Shown: positions 1-8,862, numbered from the stretch's first letter. The stretch: 64,000 nucleotides of DNA from Sandaracinaceae bacterium (GCA_016706685.1 JADJJE010000001.1:682001-746000); one strand, 5' to 3'. The notes: generated from the sequence alone by a model not told the origin. Translations and numbers: made by a program.

Positions 1-1
1 C

Positions 2-1264
2 GCCCTCGAGACCTGCGACGGAATCGACAACGACTGCACGGGCGGTGCGGACGATGGCCTGAGCGCATGCCCCGTGGGCTGCACTGCCGGACAGGTGGAC
101 TGGGACCTCGATGGCGCTTCGTGCGAGTCCGCAGGCCGCGTGATCTTCGTGAACGGGGCTGCGACGGGCAACGACGATGGAACGAGCTGGGCGCACGCGT
201 ACGCCGATCTCGAGGACGCCATCCTGGATGCCGAGCAAGCTCCCGCAGGCCGCAAGCAGATCTGGATCGCGCAAGGCACCTACTCACCGAGTCGTGAGCC
301 CGACGACAGCACCGATCCTGGGGAGCGGAGCTTCGTGGTGCCGGCCGCGACAGCGCTCCTCGGGGGATTCGAAGGCAGTGAGTTTGCTGCACCCCAAGCC
401 GCGCCCGCGACTTTCGTGACCGAGCTCGCGCGAGGCGAGGACACCTGGATTCGAGCCCTCGACGTACGGAGCCTGGACGTGAGACTGGACGGCCTCTCGA
501 TCGACGTGGAGTGGGGCATCGGCCTCCAGGTCGAAGGTGGCGAAGTGCTGGCCTCCCGGCTGATCTTCCTGGGGTCGATCAACATCATGGGCCCGGGAGG
601 GGCACAGCACGTGCGATTGGTCTCGGGCAGTCTGCACATGACCGACACCAACATGGCCTTCGGGCTCGTCGGGGTGCAGGCATTCTCCGGCAGCTTCGTC
701 TGCGAGCGCTGCGCGATCCGCTACAACGGCATCCCGAGCCCTTCGCTTCCGCCCTTTGGCGGGATGATCATCCACGACGCCACGGTGACGCTGCGCAACT
801 CCTGGGTGGTGGGGAACCTCGCCTATGATGGCTCTGGATCCGACATCCCTGCCGGGGGCATCACCATCGTTCACGCCGACGGTCGCTTGCGCGCCGAGAA
901 CACGACCGTCGCGCGGAACCTCGGCAGCCGCACCATGGCCCCCGCAGCGCCGAACGCCCCTGCCGGGCTGGACGTGCAGCTGGGCTCCGCGGTGTTGGTG
1001 AACAGCATCGTCTACGACAACGGCGGCAGTGACGTCGTTGTGGCCACCCGTGTCTCGTCCAGCGTCGAAGGGGACGCGGGCGCGTGCGACCCGTTGCTCA
1101 TGGACGGGCCCGAACCGGACTACTTCCCCGTGGTGCTCGGCGCGGGCAGCCTGTGCATCGACGCGGGCGATTCGACCATGGCGGCTGGGAGCGTGGACTT
1201 CGGGGGCGCACCGCGTGTCCAGGGTGCCGCGGTGGACCTGGGGGCGTTCGAGACCACGCCGTAG
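2..1264 (+). CDS. Partial MopE-type / choice-of-anchor-Q beta-helix surface protein (5' end missing)
   Basis: The open frame runs in from the left edge, so the start lies upstream; the GTG at 74 is only an internal codon. The first visible residues contain CDGIDNDC and DWDLDGASC, the Cys/Asp-rich repeats of MopE-related putative metal-binding proteins. From about position 145 a new domain starts with VNGAATGNDDGTSWAHAYADL, the usual opening of choice-of-anchor-Q / right-handed beta-helix proteins. It closes with IDAGDS and VDLGAFE, the family's typical C-terminal motifs. The family is secreted and surface-associated, often adhesive or polysaccharide-binding; no catalytic residues are identifiable. 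The combination of MopE-like repeats and beta-helix is common in myxobacterial surface proteins. The exact ligand is unknown. Confidence 0.8.
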   Translation, partial: ALETCDGIDNDCTGGADDGLSACPVGCTAGQVDWDLDGASCESAGRVIFVNGAATGNDDGTSWAHAYADLEDAILDAEQAPAGRKQIWIAQGTYSPSREPDDSTDPGERSFVVPAATALLGGFEGSEFAAPQAAPATFVTELARGEDTWIRALDVRSLDVRLDGLSIDVEWGIGLQVEGGEVLASRLIFLGSINIMGPGGAQHVRLVSGSLHMTDTNMAFGLVGVQAFSGSFVCERCAIRYNGIPSPSLPPFGGMIIHDATVTLRNSWVVGNLAYDGSGSDIPAGGITIVHADGRLRAENTTVARNLGSRTMAPAAPNAPAGLDVQLGSAVLVNSIVYDNGGSDVVVATRVSSSVEGDAGACDPLLMDGPEPDYFPVVLGAGSLCIDAGDSTMAAGSVDFGGAPRVQGAAVDLGAFETTP

Positions 1265-1283
1265 GGGAAGCCCGACTCCGTCG

Positions 1284-1547
1284 TCACTCTCGGTCCCAGC
1301 CCGCCGAGAGCGCAGCGGCGAGACGTGCTTGCACATCGTCGGCGAGTTCGGGGGCGGTCAGCGTCAGTCTCAGCGCCCGCACCGCCTCGCCGAACCGGCC
1401 GCCGAAGCGCGCGCACACATCGCAGCCGCGCACGTGTGCCTCGAGCGCCTCACGCTCGGCTCGGGGCAGCTCGCCGTCCAGGTAGTCACTCAGCTTGGTC
1501 AGCACCGCGCCACAGCGCAGCCCGGCCACTTCACGCTCGCCACGCAT
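1284..1547 (-). CDS. Zinc-finger anti-sigma factor (zf-HC2 family)
   Basis: An 87-residue protein with an N-terminal Cys (LRCG), the YLDGELP helix and an HVRGCDVC motif, giving the H-x3-C-x2-C zinc site of ZAS/zf-HC2 anti-sigma domains. It has no transmembrane helix after the finger, so it is predicted to be cytoplasmic and to bind its sigma factor directly. Its start overlaps the 3' end of the ECF sigma gene by 17 bases, so the two are probably translationally coupled and form a cognate sigma/anti-sigma pair. The signal sensed is unknown. A redox-sensitive zinc site, as in some ZAS proteins, is possible but not shown. Confidence 0.85.
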   Translation of the reverse strand: MRGEREVAGLRCGAVLTKLSDYLDGELPRAEREALEAHVRGCDVCARFGGRFGEAVRALRLTLTAPELADDVQARLAAALSAGWDRE

Positions 1548-2121
1548 CGCAACCTCCTTCCCGGAGCGCCGCGAGCAGGCGCAACCGCGCGCGGTGCACG
1601 CGGCTCTTGATGGCTGCGCGCGACTCCCCGCGCACGCTCGCCACCTCGTCGGCAGTCAGCCCGTCCAGTTCGTAGAGCACCAGCACCTCCTGGTCATCGG
1701 GGGGCAGCGCGGAGAGCGCCCGCGTCAGCTGCTCACGCTGTTCCGTGAGCGCCAGCGCGTGCTCGGGATCGCCTTCGGACGCGAAGCCAGCAGCCTCGCC
1801 CAGCGCTTCGAAGGACGCGTCATGACTCTCTTGCCCCGCACGCAGCCTGCCGAAGCGCTGGGCCTCGTGACGCAGGATGGTGCGCAGCCACGCCTTCTCG
1901 GCACCCTCACGGCGAGCCTGCCCCGCGGCCCGCCACGCCGCGAGGAAGGCACGCTGGAGCACGTCCTCGGCGTCGGCCTCGCGCGCCGTGAGCACCTGAG
2001 CGTAGCGGAAGAGCGCGGCCTGGTGTCGCCGTACGAACACCTGGTACGCCTCGCGATCGCCCGCCGCGGCCGCCGTGAGCAGGCGGGCGTCGGTCACGTC
2101 GGGTTCGACTTCACCGGGCAT
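1531..2121 (-). CDS. ECF-type RNA polymerase sigma factor
   Basis: A 196-residue sigma-70 family protein. Region 2 is visible around YQVFVRRHQAALFRYAQ and DAEDVLQRAFLAAW. Region 4 is visible around LPPDDQEVLVLYELDGL followed by the helix-turn-helix AIKSRVHRARLRL. Regions 1 and 3 are missing, as expected for ECF factors. The ATG at 2121 (MPGEVEPD) is chosen because the extra upstream frame has no domain match; the frame stays open to 2202. It lies between a DUF2892 gene, which it overlaps by 28 bases, and the zf-HC2 anti-sigma gene, which it overlaps by 17. The three are therefore one tightly packed operon. It probably directs RNA polymerase to a small regulon that includes its own operon. Confidence 0.85.
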   Translation of the reverse strand: MPGEVEPDVTDARLLTAAAAGDREAYQVFVRRHQAALFRYAQVLTAREADAEDVLQRAFLAAWRAAGQARREGAEKAWLRTILRHEAQRFGRLRAGQESHDASFEALGEAAGFASEGDPEHALALTEQREQLTRALSALPPDDQEVLVLYELDGLTADEVASVRGESRAAIKSRVHRARLRLLAALREGGCDAWRA

Positions 2122-2309
2122 GTGCTCATGCCGAATAGCGTGTAGAGCGGGCAGCTTCCAACCAGACCGGTCAGGAGCGGGATGACGCCCAGGAACCCCC
2201 ACGGCGTCTGGGGGCCCACGAAAGCGAGCGCGATCAGGCCGAGACCGAGGACGACACGCACACCGCGCTCGATGGGGTGTTCATTGGTGGGCAGCAGCTT
2301 CTTCGACAT
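2094..2309 (-). CDS. DUF2892 (YgaP-like) small membrane protein
   Basis: A 71-residue protein beginning MSKKLLPTNEHPIERGVRV, followed by two hydrophobic helices (VVLGLGLIALAFVG and WGFLGVIPLLTGLVGSCPLY) and a C-terminal CPLYTLFGMSTC. This is the typical pattern of the DUF2892/YgaP transmembrane domain, including its conserved Cys-Pro and Cys residues. The start at 2309 is supported by AAGGAG about seven bases upstream on the minus strand; a longer in-frame start at 2441 has no such site. It is the first gene of the sigma/anti-sigma operon and overlaps the sigma start. Family members often accompany rhodanese or sulfur-handling proteins. Here the partner is a regulatory pair, so a role in sensing a redox or sulfur signal is a guess. 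Confidence 0.8.
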   Translation of the reverse strand: MSKKLLPTNEHPIERGVRVVLGLGLIALAFVGPQTPWGFLGVIPLLTGLVGSCPLYTLFGMSTCPVKSNPT

Positions 2310-2453
2310 GGAGGGACTCCTTGAGTGGCACAGGGGGACACCCGCCCGCTCGGCGGGGCACCCATGAGAGTCACGGCGCGGGCAAATGGATTCGCCCGGT
2401 CGCAAGACAGCTGACCCGAGCGGCCAACTTGTGTGCGCCACGCACCTACATGA

Positions 2454-2481
2454 TTGCTATCGATGGTGTTGCTGATAGTCT
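2454..2481 (+). promoter_or_regulatory. Candidate sigma-70-type promoter for the 2507 lipoprotein
   Basis: TTGCTA, then 16 bases, then TAGTCT, in a locally AT-richer stretch just before the lipoprotein start. The match to consensus is moderate, so this is a suggestion only. Confidence 0.3.
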
Positions 2482-2506
2482 GAGTGGGCTTGCGGAGGCA
2501 TACGAC

Positions 2507-5110
2507 ATGAATCGGCTTACGGTTGCGGCGATGATGGCAGTAATGGCCAGCGGTTGGCTCTCGACGGGTTGCGATATCGACCCGGACATTGGAGCACTCA
2601 CTCTCTCCTGCGTGCAGGACGCGGATTGCACCTCGTGCACGGACTGCGATTGCACGGACTGCGAGGACTGTGCTGGCTGCGCGGCCGAGCCGGTGGACTT
2701 CGCGCTGGCGGAGCGCATGCCCAACGCCACGCAGGTGCGCCTGAGCGAGGCCGGGCTCAACTTCATCGAGACCAACGCCCTCGCGTTGGTGGGTGGCATC
2801 GTTGGCGGGCTCGACCCGGCCACCCTGCCGATCGCGGTCACCGTGAACAACGGCGTGCTCAGCATCCCGCTCGGCAACAGCCTGCTCGAAGGCGCGGATC
2901 TCCCGGTGGCGATCACGCTGTGCCCGATGAACAACTGCCAGATCGACGTGACCATCCCGTCTCTCACCATCACGCCAGTCGACGGTGGGGCTGACCCGGA
3001 CCGCTTGGAGATCAACGTTCAGATCGACCTGTCGAGCAACCGTGCCACGCCGGTGACCGTGATCGGCCAGCAGTGCACGTTCAACTTCCAGACCGACGAC
3101 ACCGCGCCCAACACCCTGAACGTCTCGGCGCAGCTCGAGTTCGCGGAAGACGCAGACGGCTACGGCCTCGGACAGAGCCCGTCCCTCGTGGTGGACCTCA
3201 ACACCCTGCAAGGGCTCGACATCCAGCTCAGCTGCCCCGGCCTCGCCACGTTCGGCTACTTCTTCATCGACTCGGACGATGCGGACTCGTGGGACAGCGG
3301 CGGCAGCGACAACATGGCGCAGGACATCTTCGCCGAAGTGAAGGAAACGCTGAACCAGGCCATGGCCGAACTCATGGCCAAGCTCTTCACCTTCTGCCAG
3401 GTGGCGCAGAGCGGTCAGTGCCCGGCCGGCAGCAACAACGTGGCCGGCGTCTGCATGACCAGCCAGACCGAGTGTCTGCCCATGCGCATCGGCGTCGAGA
3501 CGCGCATCGACGCGAGCGAGCTGCTCTCGAACATCTTCCCCGGCTCCACGCTGATCATGGACGTGCTCTTCGCCATGCAGGGTGAGGCACAGGCGGTGAG
3601 CGGTGGCTACAACCTGAACTTCTTCGGCGGCTTCGAGAACGCGGCCGCGCCTGCGGCTTGTGTGTCGGGCATCACGCTCGCCAACCCGCCCACGCGTCCC
3701 ACCGACATCCCGGTGGCCACTTCGCTGCAGAACAGCGAAGAAGCCCACGTGGTGGTGGGCGTCGCCGAGCGCATGATGGACTGGGCTGGCTATCAGCTGT
3801 GGGAGGGCGGTACCCTGTGCATCGAGGCCGGCACGCGCCTCAGCCCGCTGCTCAGCACGGGTCTCTTCTCGGTGCTCATCCGCTCGCTTCGCAACCTGTC
3901 CTTCCCGGACAATGAAGCCGCGCTCGCCATCGGGCTCCGCCCGCAGACGCCGCCCGACGTCACCATCGGTGCGGGCACGGACGCCGACCCCATCGTTCAG
4001 GTGGACCTCGACGCCCTCGAGATCGATTTCTACGTGTGGAGCACAGAGCGCTACGTGCGCTTCATGACCTTCCGCGGTGACCTGCACATCGGCCTGGACG
4101 TCCAATTCACGGACGCCGGCGAGATCGTCCCGGTCATCGAAGACATCAGCGTGGAGAACTCCAGCGTCTTCGGCAGCGAGCTGCTGACCGAGACCCCGGC
4201 GCAGCTGGCGACCGCTGTCGAGGGCGTGCTGCCCCTCATCAGCAGCTTCGCGGGCGGCCTCATCCCCACCATCGCGCTCGGCGACCTGCTGGGTGACACC
4301 CTGCCCATCGGCCTCGAGCTGGGCTCCGACTCGCTGCGCCAGGTCACTCAGGGCAGCGACCGCTTCCTGGGCGTGTTCGTGAACCTCGCGCCGCCAGCCA
4401 CCCCCACGCCCTTCGCGGGCCGTGTGGACACCACCCTCGAGTTGGTCTCGGTCACCGTGCCAGACCCGGCCGCGCTTTCGGCCGAGCGGCTCGGCCAGGG
4501 TGAGCGCCCGCGCATCGAGATCGCGCTGGCCGCGAGCGGCCCCGAGGAGGTCAGCTTCGAGTACCAGTACCGCCTGAACGAGGGCACCTGGAGCGACTGG
4601 AGCCGCACCCCCTACGCCGTCATCGACGACCCCATCCTGCAGCTGCAGGGTCGCCACAGCGTCGAGGCGCGTGCCCGCGTGGTGGGCGCCACCGACTCGG
4701 CCGACATCATCCCCGCCCGCGCCGACTTCCTGATCGACGTGCTGGCGCCGGAGCTGGAGGTCAACCGCGCGGCCAACCTGGTGCAGGTGGCCGCCATGGA
4801 CGCCGTGTCGGGTGCGGAGCAGATGCAGTACCGCTGGCGCAGCGCGTCCCGCGAAGAGTGGAGCGAGTGGTCGCTGATGCCGGCCAGCCGCCTCACCCTC
4901 GAGAGCGCCGAAGACGTGGTCGTCGAGGTGCGTGACGAGAACGGCAACGTGGCCAGCAACGAGCAGTCCCTGCGCGGCCTGCCCCCGCCCAGCGATGGCG
5001 GTGGCTGCGGCGACTGCGCCGTCACCGGTGAGCCGGACGCGTCCCGCCCGCTCATGGCGCTGGCCCTGCTGCTCGGCATGGTGGGCCTCCTGCGCCGCCG
5101 CCAAGACTGA
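2507..5110 (+). CDS. Large Cys-rich lipoprotein with MYXO-CTERM-like C-terminus
   Basis: An 867-residue exported protein of unknown function. The ATG at 2507 gives MNRLTVAAMMAVMASGWLS followed by the lipobox Cys (LSTGC), with GGAGG about a dozen bases upstream; earlier in-frame starts would bury the signal peptide. After the lipobox comes a Cys-rich stretch (CTSCTDCDCTDC). A long region follows that is rich in beta-strand-like and LPIGL/ISLTI-type segments. The last 40 residues contain GGGCGDCAV, a hydrophobic helix (LMALALLLGMVGLL) and RRRQD, matching the MYXO-CTERM sorting-signal layout. A lipobox and a C-terminal sorting tail on one protein is unusual. It is transcribed alone and ends at an intrinsic terminator. 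Confidence 0.75.
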   Translation: MNRLTVAAMMAVMASGWLSTGCDIDPDIGALTLSCVQDADCTSCTDCDCTDCEDCAGCAAEPVDFALAERMPNATQVRLSEAGLNFIETNALALVGGIVGGLDPATLPIAVTVNNGVLSIPLGNSLLEGADLPVAITLCPMNNCQIDVTIPSLTITPVDGGADPDRLEINVQIDLSSNRATPVTVIGQQCTFNFQTDDTAPNTLNVSAQLEFAEDADGYGLGQSPSLVVDLNTLQGLDIQLSCPGLATFGYFFIDSDDADSWDSGGSDNMAQDIFAEVKETLNQAMAELMAKLFTFCQVAQSGQCPAGSNNVAGVCMTSQTECLPMRIGVETRIDASELLSNIFPGSTLIMDVLFAMQGEAQAVSGGYNLNFFGGFENAAAPAACVSGITLANPPTRPTDIPVATSLQNSEEAHVVVGVAERMMDWAGYQLWEGGTLCIEAGTRLSPLLSTGLFSVLIRSLRNLSFPDNEAALAIGLRPQTPPDVTIGAGTDADPIVQVDLDALEIDFYVWSTERYVRFMTFRGDLHIGLDVQFTDAGEIVPVIEDISVENSSVFGSELLTETPAQLATAVEGVLPLISSFAGGLIPTIALGDLLGDTLPIGLELGSDSLRQVTQGSDRFLGVFVNLAPPATPTPFAGRVDTTLELVSVTVPDPAALSAERLGQGERPRIEIALAASGPEEVSFEYQYRLNEGTWSDWSRTPYAVIDDPILQLQGRHSVEARARVVGATDSADIIPARADFLIDVLAPELEVNRAANLVQVAAMDAVSGAEQMQYRWRSASREEWSEWSLMPASRLTLESAEDVVVEVRDENGNVASNEQSLRGLPPPSDGGGCGDCAVTGEPDASRPLMALALLLGMVGLLRRRQD

Positions 5111-5136
5111 GCGCTCGGCGCACCCCACATGAATCA

Positions 5137-5161
5137 CGGCGGCCCTCGGGTCGCCGTTTTT
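5137..5161 (+). terminator. Rho-independent terminator
   Basis: A GC-rich hairpin (CGGCGGCC / GGGTCGCCG with one G-U pair and a four-base loop) followed directly by five or more T residues. It lies 27 bases after the lipoprotein stop codon and before the next gene. Confidence 0.8.
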
Positions 5162-5183
5162 CGTGAGAGACTGCGAGCCTGCC

Positions 5184-6236
5184 ATGAGCTCGACCACCGC
5201 CCCGCCCTGCCCTCACCACCCGGACGCGCGCGCGGAGGCGGCCTGCACCAGCTGCGGGCGCCCTCTGTGCGCCGAGTGCTGGGCGTTCGACGTCAACGAC
5301 GCGCCGTGGTGTCGGCACTGCGTGGACCACATCCACGACCGCTCGCCGGCCGCGTTTCCGCTCGCCTTCTTGGGTGGCACCGGCACGCTGCTCGCCGCGT
5401 TCTACGTGCGCTTCCGGCAGGTGGACGACGCCGTGTGGGTGGCGCTCGGCGTGGCGGTGACGCTGCTGGCCACCGCCGGGTTCCTCTACCGGCGCAGCAG
5501 CCAGGTGTTCGGGAACCACAAGATGGTGGAGCGCCCCCGCAGCGTGGGGCGTCCGCACCCGGAGGCCCTGGGTGCCTACCGCTCGGCGCCGCGCCGCGCG
5601 CGCATGGGGAGCATCGTGCCGCCCGTGTCGGGCAAGCTGTCCACGCTGGTGGTGCTGCTGTGCTTGATGCTGCCGCTGGCCGTGCTGCCCGGCCTGCTGA
5701 GCGTGCCCGTCTGGCTCGCGGTGGACTCCGTGTTGGCGCTCTGGTGGCTGACGCTGGTGAGCGCGTTCGCTGTCCTGCTCTACAGGGGCGCGCGGCTCGC
5801 CGACGACGGGCCCACGCTGGGTGACGCGCGCCCGCTCGAGGCGGAGGCGCAGGCCAAGGCCGAGGCGCAGGGGACGCCGAGCGCGACCAGCAAGAAGTCG
5901 CCACTCGACAGCTGCGGCGGTGGTTGCGACGGCGGCTGCAGCGGACTGGGCAGCATCGGCGGCGAGGGCCTCGGCGCCGCGCTGGGCGCGCTCTTGGCGC
6001 TGGGGCTCCTGCTGCTGCTCTCGTGGCTGCTGGCCGAGTTCGTGCTGCCGCTGCTGTTCACGGCCGGGTACTACGTGGTCTCGCGCGGGCTGCGACGCGT
6101 GGCCAACGATACGCACGACTGCCAGGGCGACCTCCCACGCGCCCTGGGCTGGTCGGTGGCCTGGGCCACGCTCTACACGCTCCCCTTCGCGCTGGTGGTG
6201 TTCCTGGCGCAGGGGCTCATCGCGGCGTCACGGTAG
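5184..6236 (+). CDS. B-box-like zinc-binding multi-pass membrane protein, unknown function
   Basis: A 350-residue protein. Residues 7-50 carry paired Cys/His positions (CPHH, CTSCGRPLCAEC, WCRHCVDH), a B-box-type zinc-binding layout common in myxobacterial membrane proteins. Hydrophobic helices follow near residues 57-75, 83-100, 160-185, 190-205 and 270-300, plus a C-terminal one. A Gly/Cys-rich linker (CGGGCDGGC) precedes the final membrane block. The ATG at 5184 (MSSTTAPP) starts just before the zinc motif. It is monocistronic after the terminator and convergent with the kinase gene. No catalytic motif is recognised, and the zinc domain may mediate protein contacts. Confidence 0.65.
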   Translation: MSSTTAPPCPHHPDARAEAACTSCGRPLCAECWAFDVNDAPWCRHCVDHIHDRSPAAFPLAFLGGTGTLLAAFYVRFRQVDDAVWVALGVAVTLLATAGFLYRRSSQVFGNHKMVERPRSVGRPHPEALGAYRSAPRRARMGSIVPPVSGKLSTLVVLLCLMLPLAVLPGLLSVPVWLAVDSVLALWWLTLVSAFAVLLYRGARLADDGPTLGDARPLEAEAQAKAEAQGTPSATSKKSPLDSCGGGCDGGCSGLGSIGGEGLGAALGALLALGLLLLLSWLLAEFVLPLLFTAGYYVVSRGLRRVANDTHDCQGDLPRALGWSVAWATLYTLPFALVVFLAQGLIAASR

Positions 6237-6260
6237 CGCTGTTCTGGCGCCCTGCAGCGG

Positions 6261-8783
6261 TCAGTCCGCCTGCTCGAGCGCGCGCGTCCAGCCCGCGTGC
6301 CACGTGTCGCTCACGTCGCGAAACGCGCCCAGGTAGCGCGCCCGTGCGTCGAAGAAGCCGTCCTGCGGCGGCCCCTCCGCGTGCTCGCTGAGCACCTGCG
6401 CAGGCTGCACCACGCCCGCCTCGCAGGCGATGGGGGTGCCCACATCCGGGGCTGCGTAGCGAGTGCCTTCGGCCACGTCGAAGCGGCTGAGGCCGAACAG
6501 CCCCGCAGACGCCACGTCGAGCTCGGTGCGGTCGCCGCGCGCCTCGATGCCCACGTGGAAGCCCGACACCAGCAGGTTGCGCAGCGTGCCCTGCGTGGCG
6601 CGCCGCGCGAGCACGCCGTGGCTGTCGCCCTCGCCCACCCCACCGCCGCCGCACAGCGTGACGTTCCAGACCGTGGGGGCGCTGCGCGGCGTGACGCCCA
6701 CGCCGTTGGGGTCGCCATCGCCCTCGAAGCCGTTGCTGCTCTGCGATGCGTCCGGCGTGCCGCGCATGAGCAAGAACTGCAGGCGTCCACGGAAGCCCTG
6801 GTCCCAGTCGAACGCGTCGTCGCCCGGCGCGTCGCAAACCAGGTAACGCGCGTCCACGTTGCCGCCGAAGAACTCGAAGCAGTCGTCCAGTGGCCGGTAC
6901 ACCTGCACGTGGTCCACGCGCGTCTCGCGCCCCACGCCAGCCAGCGTGAGCCCGTTGATCTCGTTGTTGGGCGCGATCTCCACCCCCGGGTACTCGATGC
7001 GCACGTAGCTCAGCACGCCGCTGTCGTCGTCGTCGCGTGCGCCCCCATAGGCGGCCTCGTCGCCCACTTGCTCCAGGCCCTCGATGCGCCCGGCGATGGA
7101 CGCACCGTCCACGTCGCGCACGTTGATGGCGGCGCGCCCCAGCACGATGATGCCGCCCCAGTCGCCCGCGCGGCGCTCCCCTTCGGGCTTGCTGCTGGTG
7201 AAGACGATGGGCGCGGTGGCGGTGCCCGCGGCGACGATGCGCGCCCCCGGCAGCACCACCAGCGTGCCGCGCGTCTCGCTGTCGCCCAGCACCAGCGTGC
7301 CAGGCTCGATGGTGAGCGTGGCGCCCGCGTTCACGAAGGTGTTGTGGCGCAAGAGGTAGCGGCGGTTGCAGCGCAGCGTGGCGCTGTCCTCGATCTCACC
7401 GCTCAGCTCCACGATGGGTCGCGCGGGGTCGTCGCAGCGGAACTCCGTGCGGCTCGCTCCGCCCACAGAGGGCGCGCGCGCCCCGCTCTCCATGGCAGCC
7501 GCGAGGTCTTGGCTGCCCGCGCCCAGGGCCGCGAGCGGCGGCGCGCCTTGCGCGAGGTCCGGCCGGGTGAAGATGAACACCGCCGCAGCCAGCACGAGCG
7601 CCACGCCCAAGAGCGCAGCCCACGGGGGGAGTCGCCGCGCGTGCCCGCTGCGTGCGCTGGTCTGTGCTAAGCGCGCACCCACGTGCTCACTGCGCGTCAC
7701 CGCCGTGAGCGCCGTGTCCGTGGCCACCGTGGGCTGCCCGAACACCGCCCCGCGCATCAAGCTGGGCGGCAAGCTCTCGCCCGTGGCCAAGCGCGCCATG
7801 CGCCCGCGCACGGCCTCACGCAGCGCCTCGCGCTCGTCGCCGAAGGTGGCCAGCATCATGGCGCCCAGCTGGCGGTCGTCCACGCGCGCGGTCAGCTGCT
7901 CCATGAGCGCCTCCACCGAGCCACGCAGCGCGGCGGCGCTCGGGAAGCGGTCGTTCGGGTCCGTGGCCATCATGCGCGCCAGCAGCCCGCGCACCTCGGC
8001 CGGCACGCTCTCGTCGAAGGTGAGCGGCGGCAGCTTCCCCGCCAGCAGCCGCGCCGCCACGGACGCGTCGGGCACGCCGCCCCACAGGCGTTTGCCGGAG
8101 ACCATCTCGAACAGCACCACGCCGAGCGCGTAGAGGTCGGTGCGCGCGTCCACCGGGAAGCCGCCCGCCTGCTCCGGCGCCATGTAGGCGATCTTGCCCT
8201 TGAAGTCGCCGGCGCGCGTCTCCGACGTGTGGCTGCTGGCCTTGGCCACGCCGAAGTCCAAGAGGCGCACGCGCCCCTCGTAGCCGATCATGATGTTCTG
8301 CGGCGACACGTCGCGGTGCACCACGCCCATGGGCTTGCCTTGCACGTCCACCAGCGTGTGCGCGTAGTCGAGCGCGCTCGCCACCTCGCGCACGATGTGG
8401 AGCGCGATGCCCAGCGGCAGCCCCTCACCCTCGCGGCGGCGCGTGAGGCGGTCCAGCGTCTGCCCCTCGTAGTACTCGAGCACCATGTAGTGCACGCCGT
8501 CCTCGCGCGCGACCTCGAGGGTCTGCACCACGTTGGGGTGCCGCATGCGCGCCGCCAAGCGCGCCTCGTCCATGAACATCTCGAGGAAGTCTTCGGACTC
8601 GGCCAGTTCGGGCCGCAGCGCCTTGATCACCACTTCCTTGTGGAAGCCCGAGGGGCCCAGCGCGGCGGCCAGGAAGACGTCGGCCATGCCCCCGCGGCCG
8701 ATGTGGAAGAGCAGGCGATGCCGGCCGAGTACTTCGGGGGTGAAGCCGGCGCGGCTGGTGGGCGTGATGGGGGAGAGGTGCAT
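6261..8783 (-). CDS. Transmembrane Ser/Thr protein kinase fused to an extracytoplasmic beta-helix domain
   Basis: An 840-residue fusion. Residues 20-290 form an active-looking Hanks kinase: glycine loop IGRGGMADV, Lys54 in VVIKALRPE, catalytic HRDVSPQN at 157-164, DFG at 176-178 and APEQ in YMAPEQ. A single membrane helix lies at about 386-406. The outer part (about 430-840) matches the secreted beta-helix type found in Bacteroidota and Planctomycetota lipoproteins, with TLTIEPGTLVLGD, GDWGGIIVLGRA, SGVLSYVRIEYPGVE, NNEINGLTLAGVG, DCFEFFGGNVDARYLV and SNGFEGDGD. The likely role is a receptor kinase whose outer domain binds a carbohydrate or wall ligand. The ATG at 8783 is preferred; a TTG at 8822 would add 13 residues. 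Confidence 0.85.
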   Translation of the reverse strand: MHLSPITPTSRAGFTPEVLGRHRLLFHIGRGGMADVFLAAALGPSGFHKEVVIKALRPELAESEDFLEMFMDEARLAARMRHPNVVQTLEVAREDGVHYMVLEYYEGQTLDRLTRRREGEGLPLGIALHIVREVASALDYAHTLVDVQGKPMGVVHRDVSPQNIMIGYEGRVRLLDFGVAKASSHTSETRAGDFKGKIAYMAPEQAGGFPVDARTDLYALGVVLFEMVSGKRLWGGVPDASVAARLLAGKLPPLTFDESVPAEVRGLLARMMATDPNDRFPSAAALRGSVEALMEQLTARVDDRQLGAMMLATFGDEREALREAVRGRMARLATGESLPPSLMRGAVFGQPTVATDTALTAVTRSEHVGARLAQTSARSGHARRLPPWAALLGVALVLAAAVFIFTRPDLAQGAPPLAALGAGSQDLAAAMESGARAPSVGGASRTEFRCDDPARPIVELSGEIEDSATLRCNRRYLLRHNTFVNAGATLTIEPGTLVLGDSETRGTLVVLPGARIVAAGTATAPIVFTSSKPEGERRAGDWGGIIVLGRAAINVRDVDGASIAGRIEGLEQVGDEAAYGGARDDDDSGVLSYVRIEYPGVEIAPNNEINGLTLAGVGRETRVDHVQVYRPLDDCFEFFGGNVDARYLVCDAPGDDAFDWDQGFRGRLQFLLMRGTPDASQSSNGFEGDGDPNGVGVTPRSAPTVWNVTLCGGGGVGEGDSHGVLARRATQGTLRNLLVSGFHVGIEARGDRTELDVASAGLFGLSRFDVAEGTRYAAPDVGTPIACEAGVVQPAQVLSEHAEGPPQDGFFDARARYLGAFRDVSDTWHAGWTRALEQAD

Positions 8784-8862
8784 GCGCCGCAGCTTTCCCT
8801 GCTGGCGCTGCGGGTCGAGCAACCATTCCCCGACGTCACGGTGTCAGACGTGGCAGCCACGT

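Noticed and set aside
74..1264. GTG at 74 as the real start of the first gene
   Set aside because: The Cys-rich reading continues in frame to the left edge, so the gene starts outside the window.
2234..5197. A 987-codon minus-strand open frame opposite the Cys-rich lipoprotein
   Set aside because: It is His/Arg/Gln-rich, has no domain, and lies fully against a good lipoprotein gene; long antisense frames are expected in GC-rich DNA.
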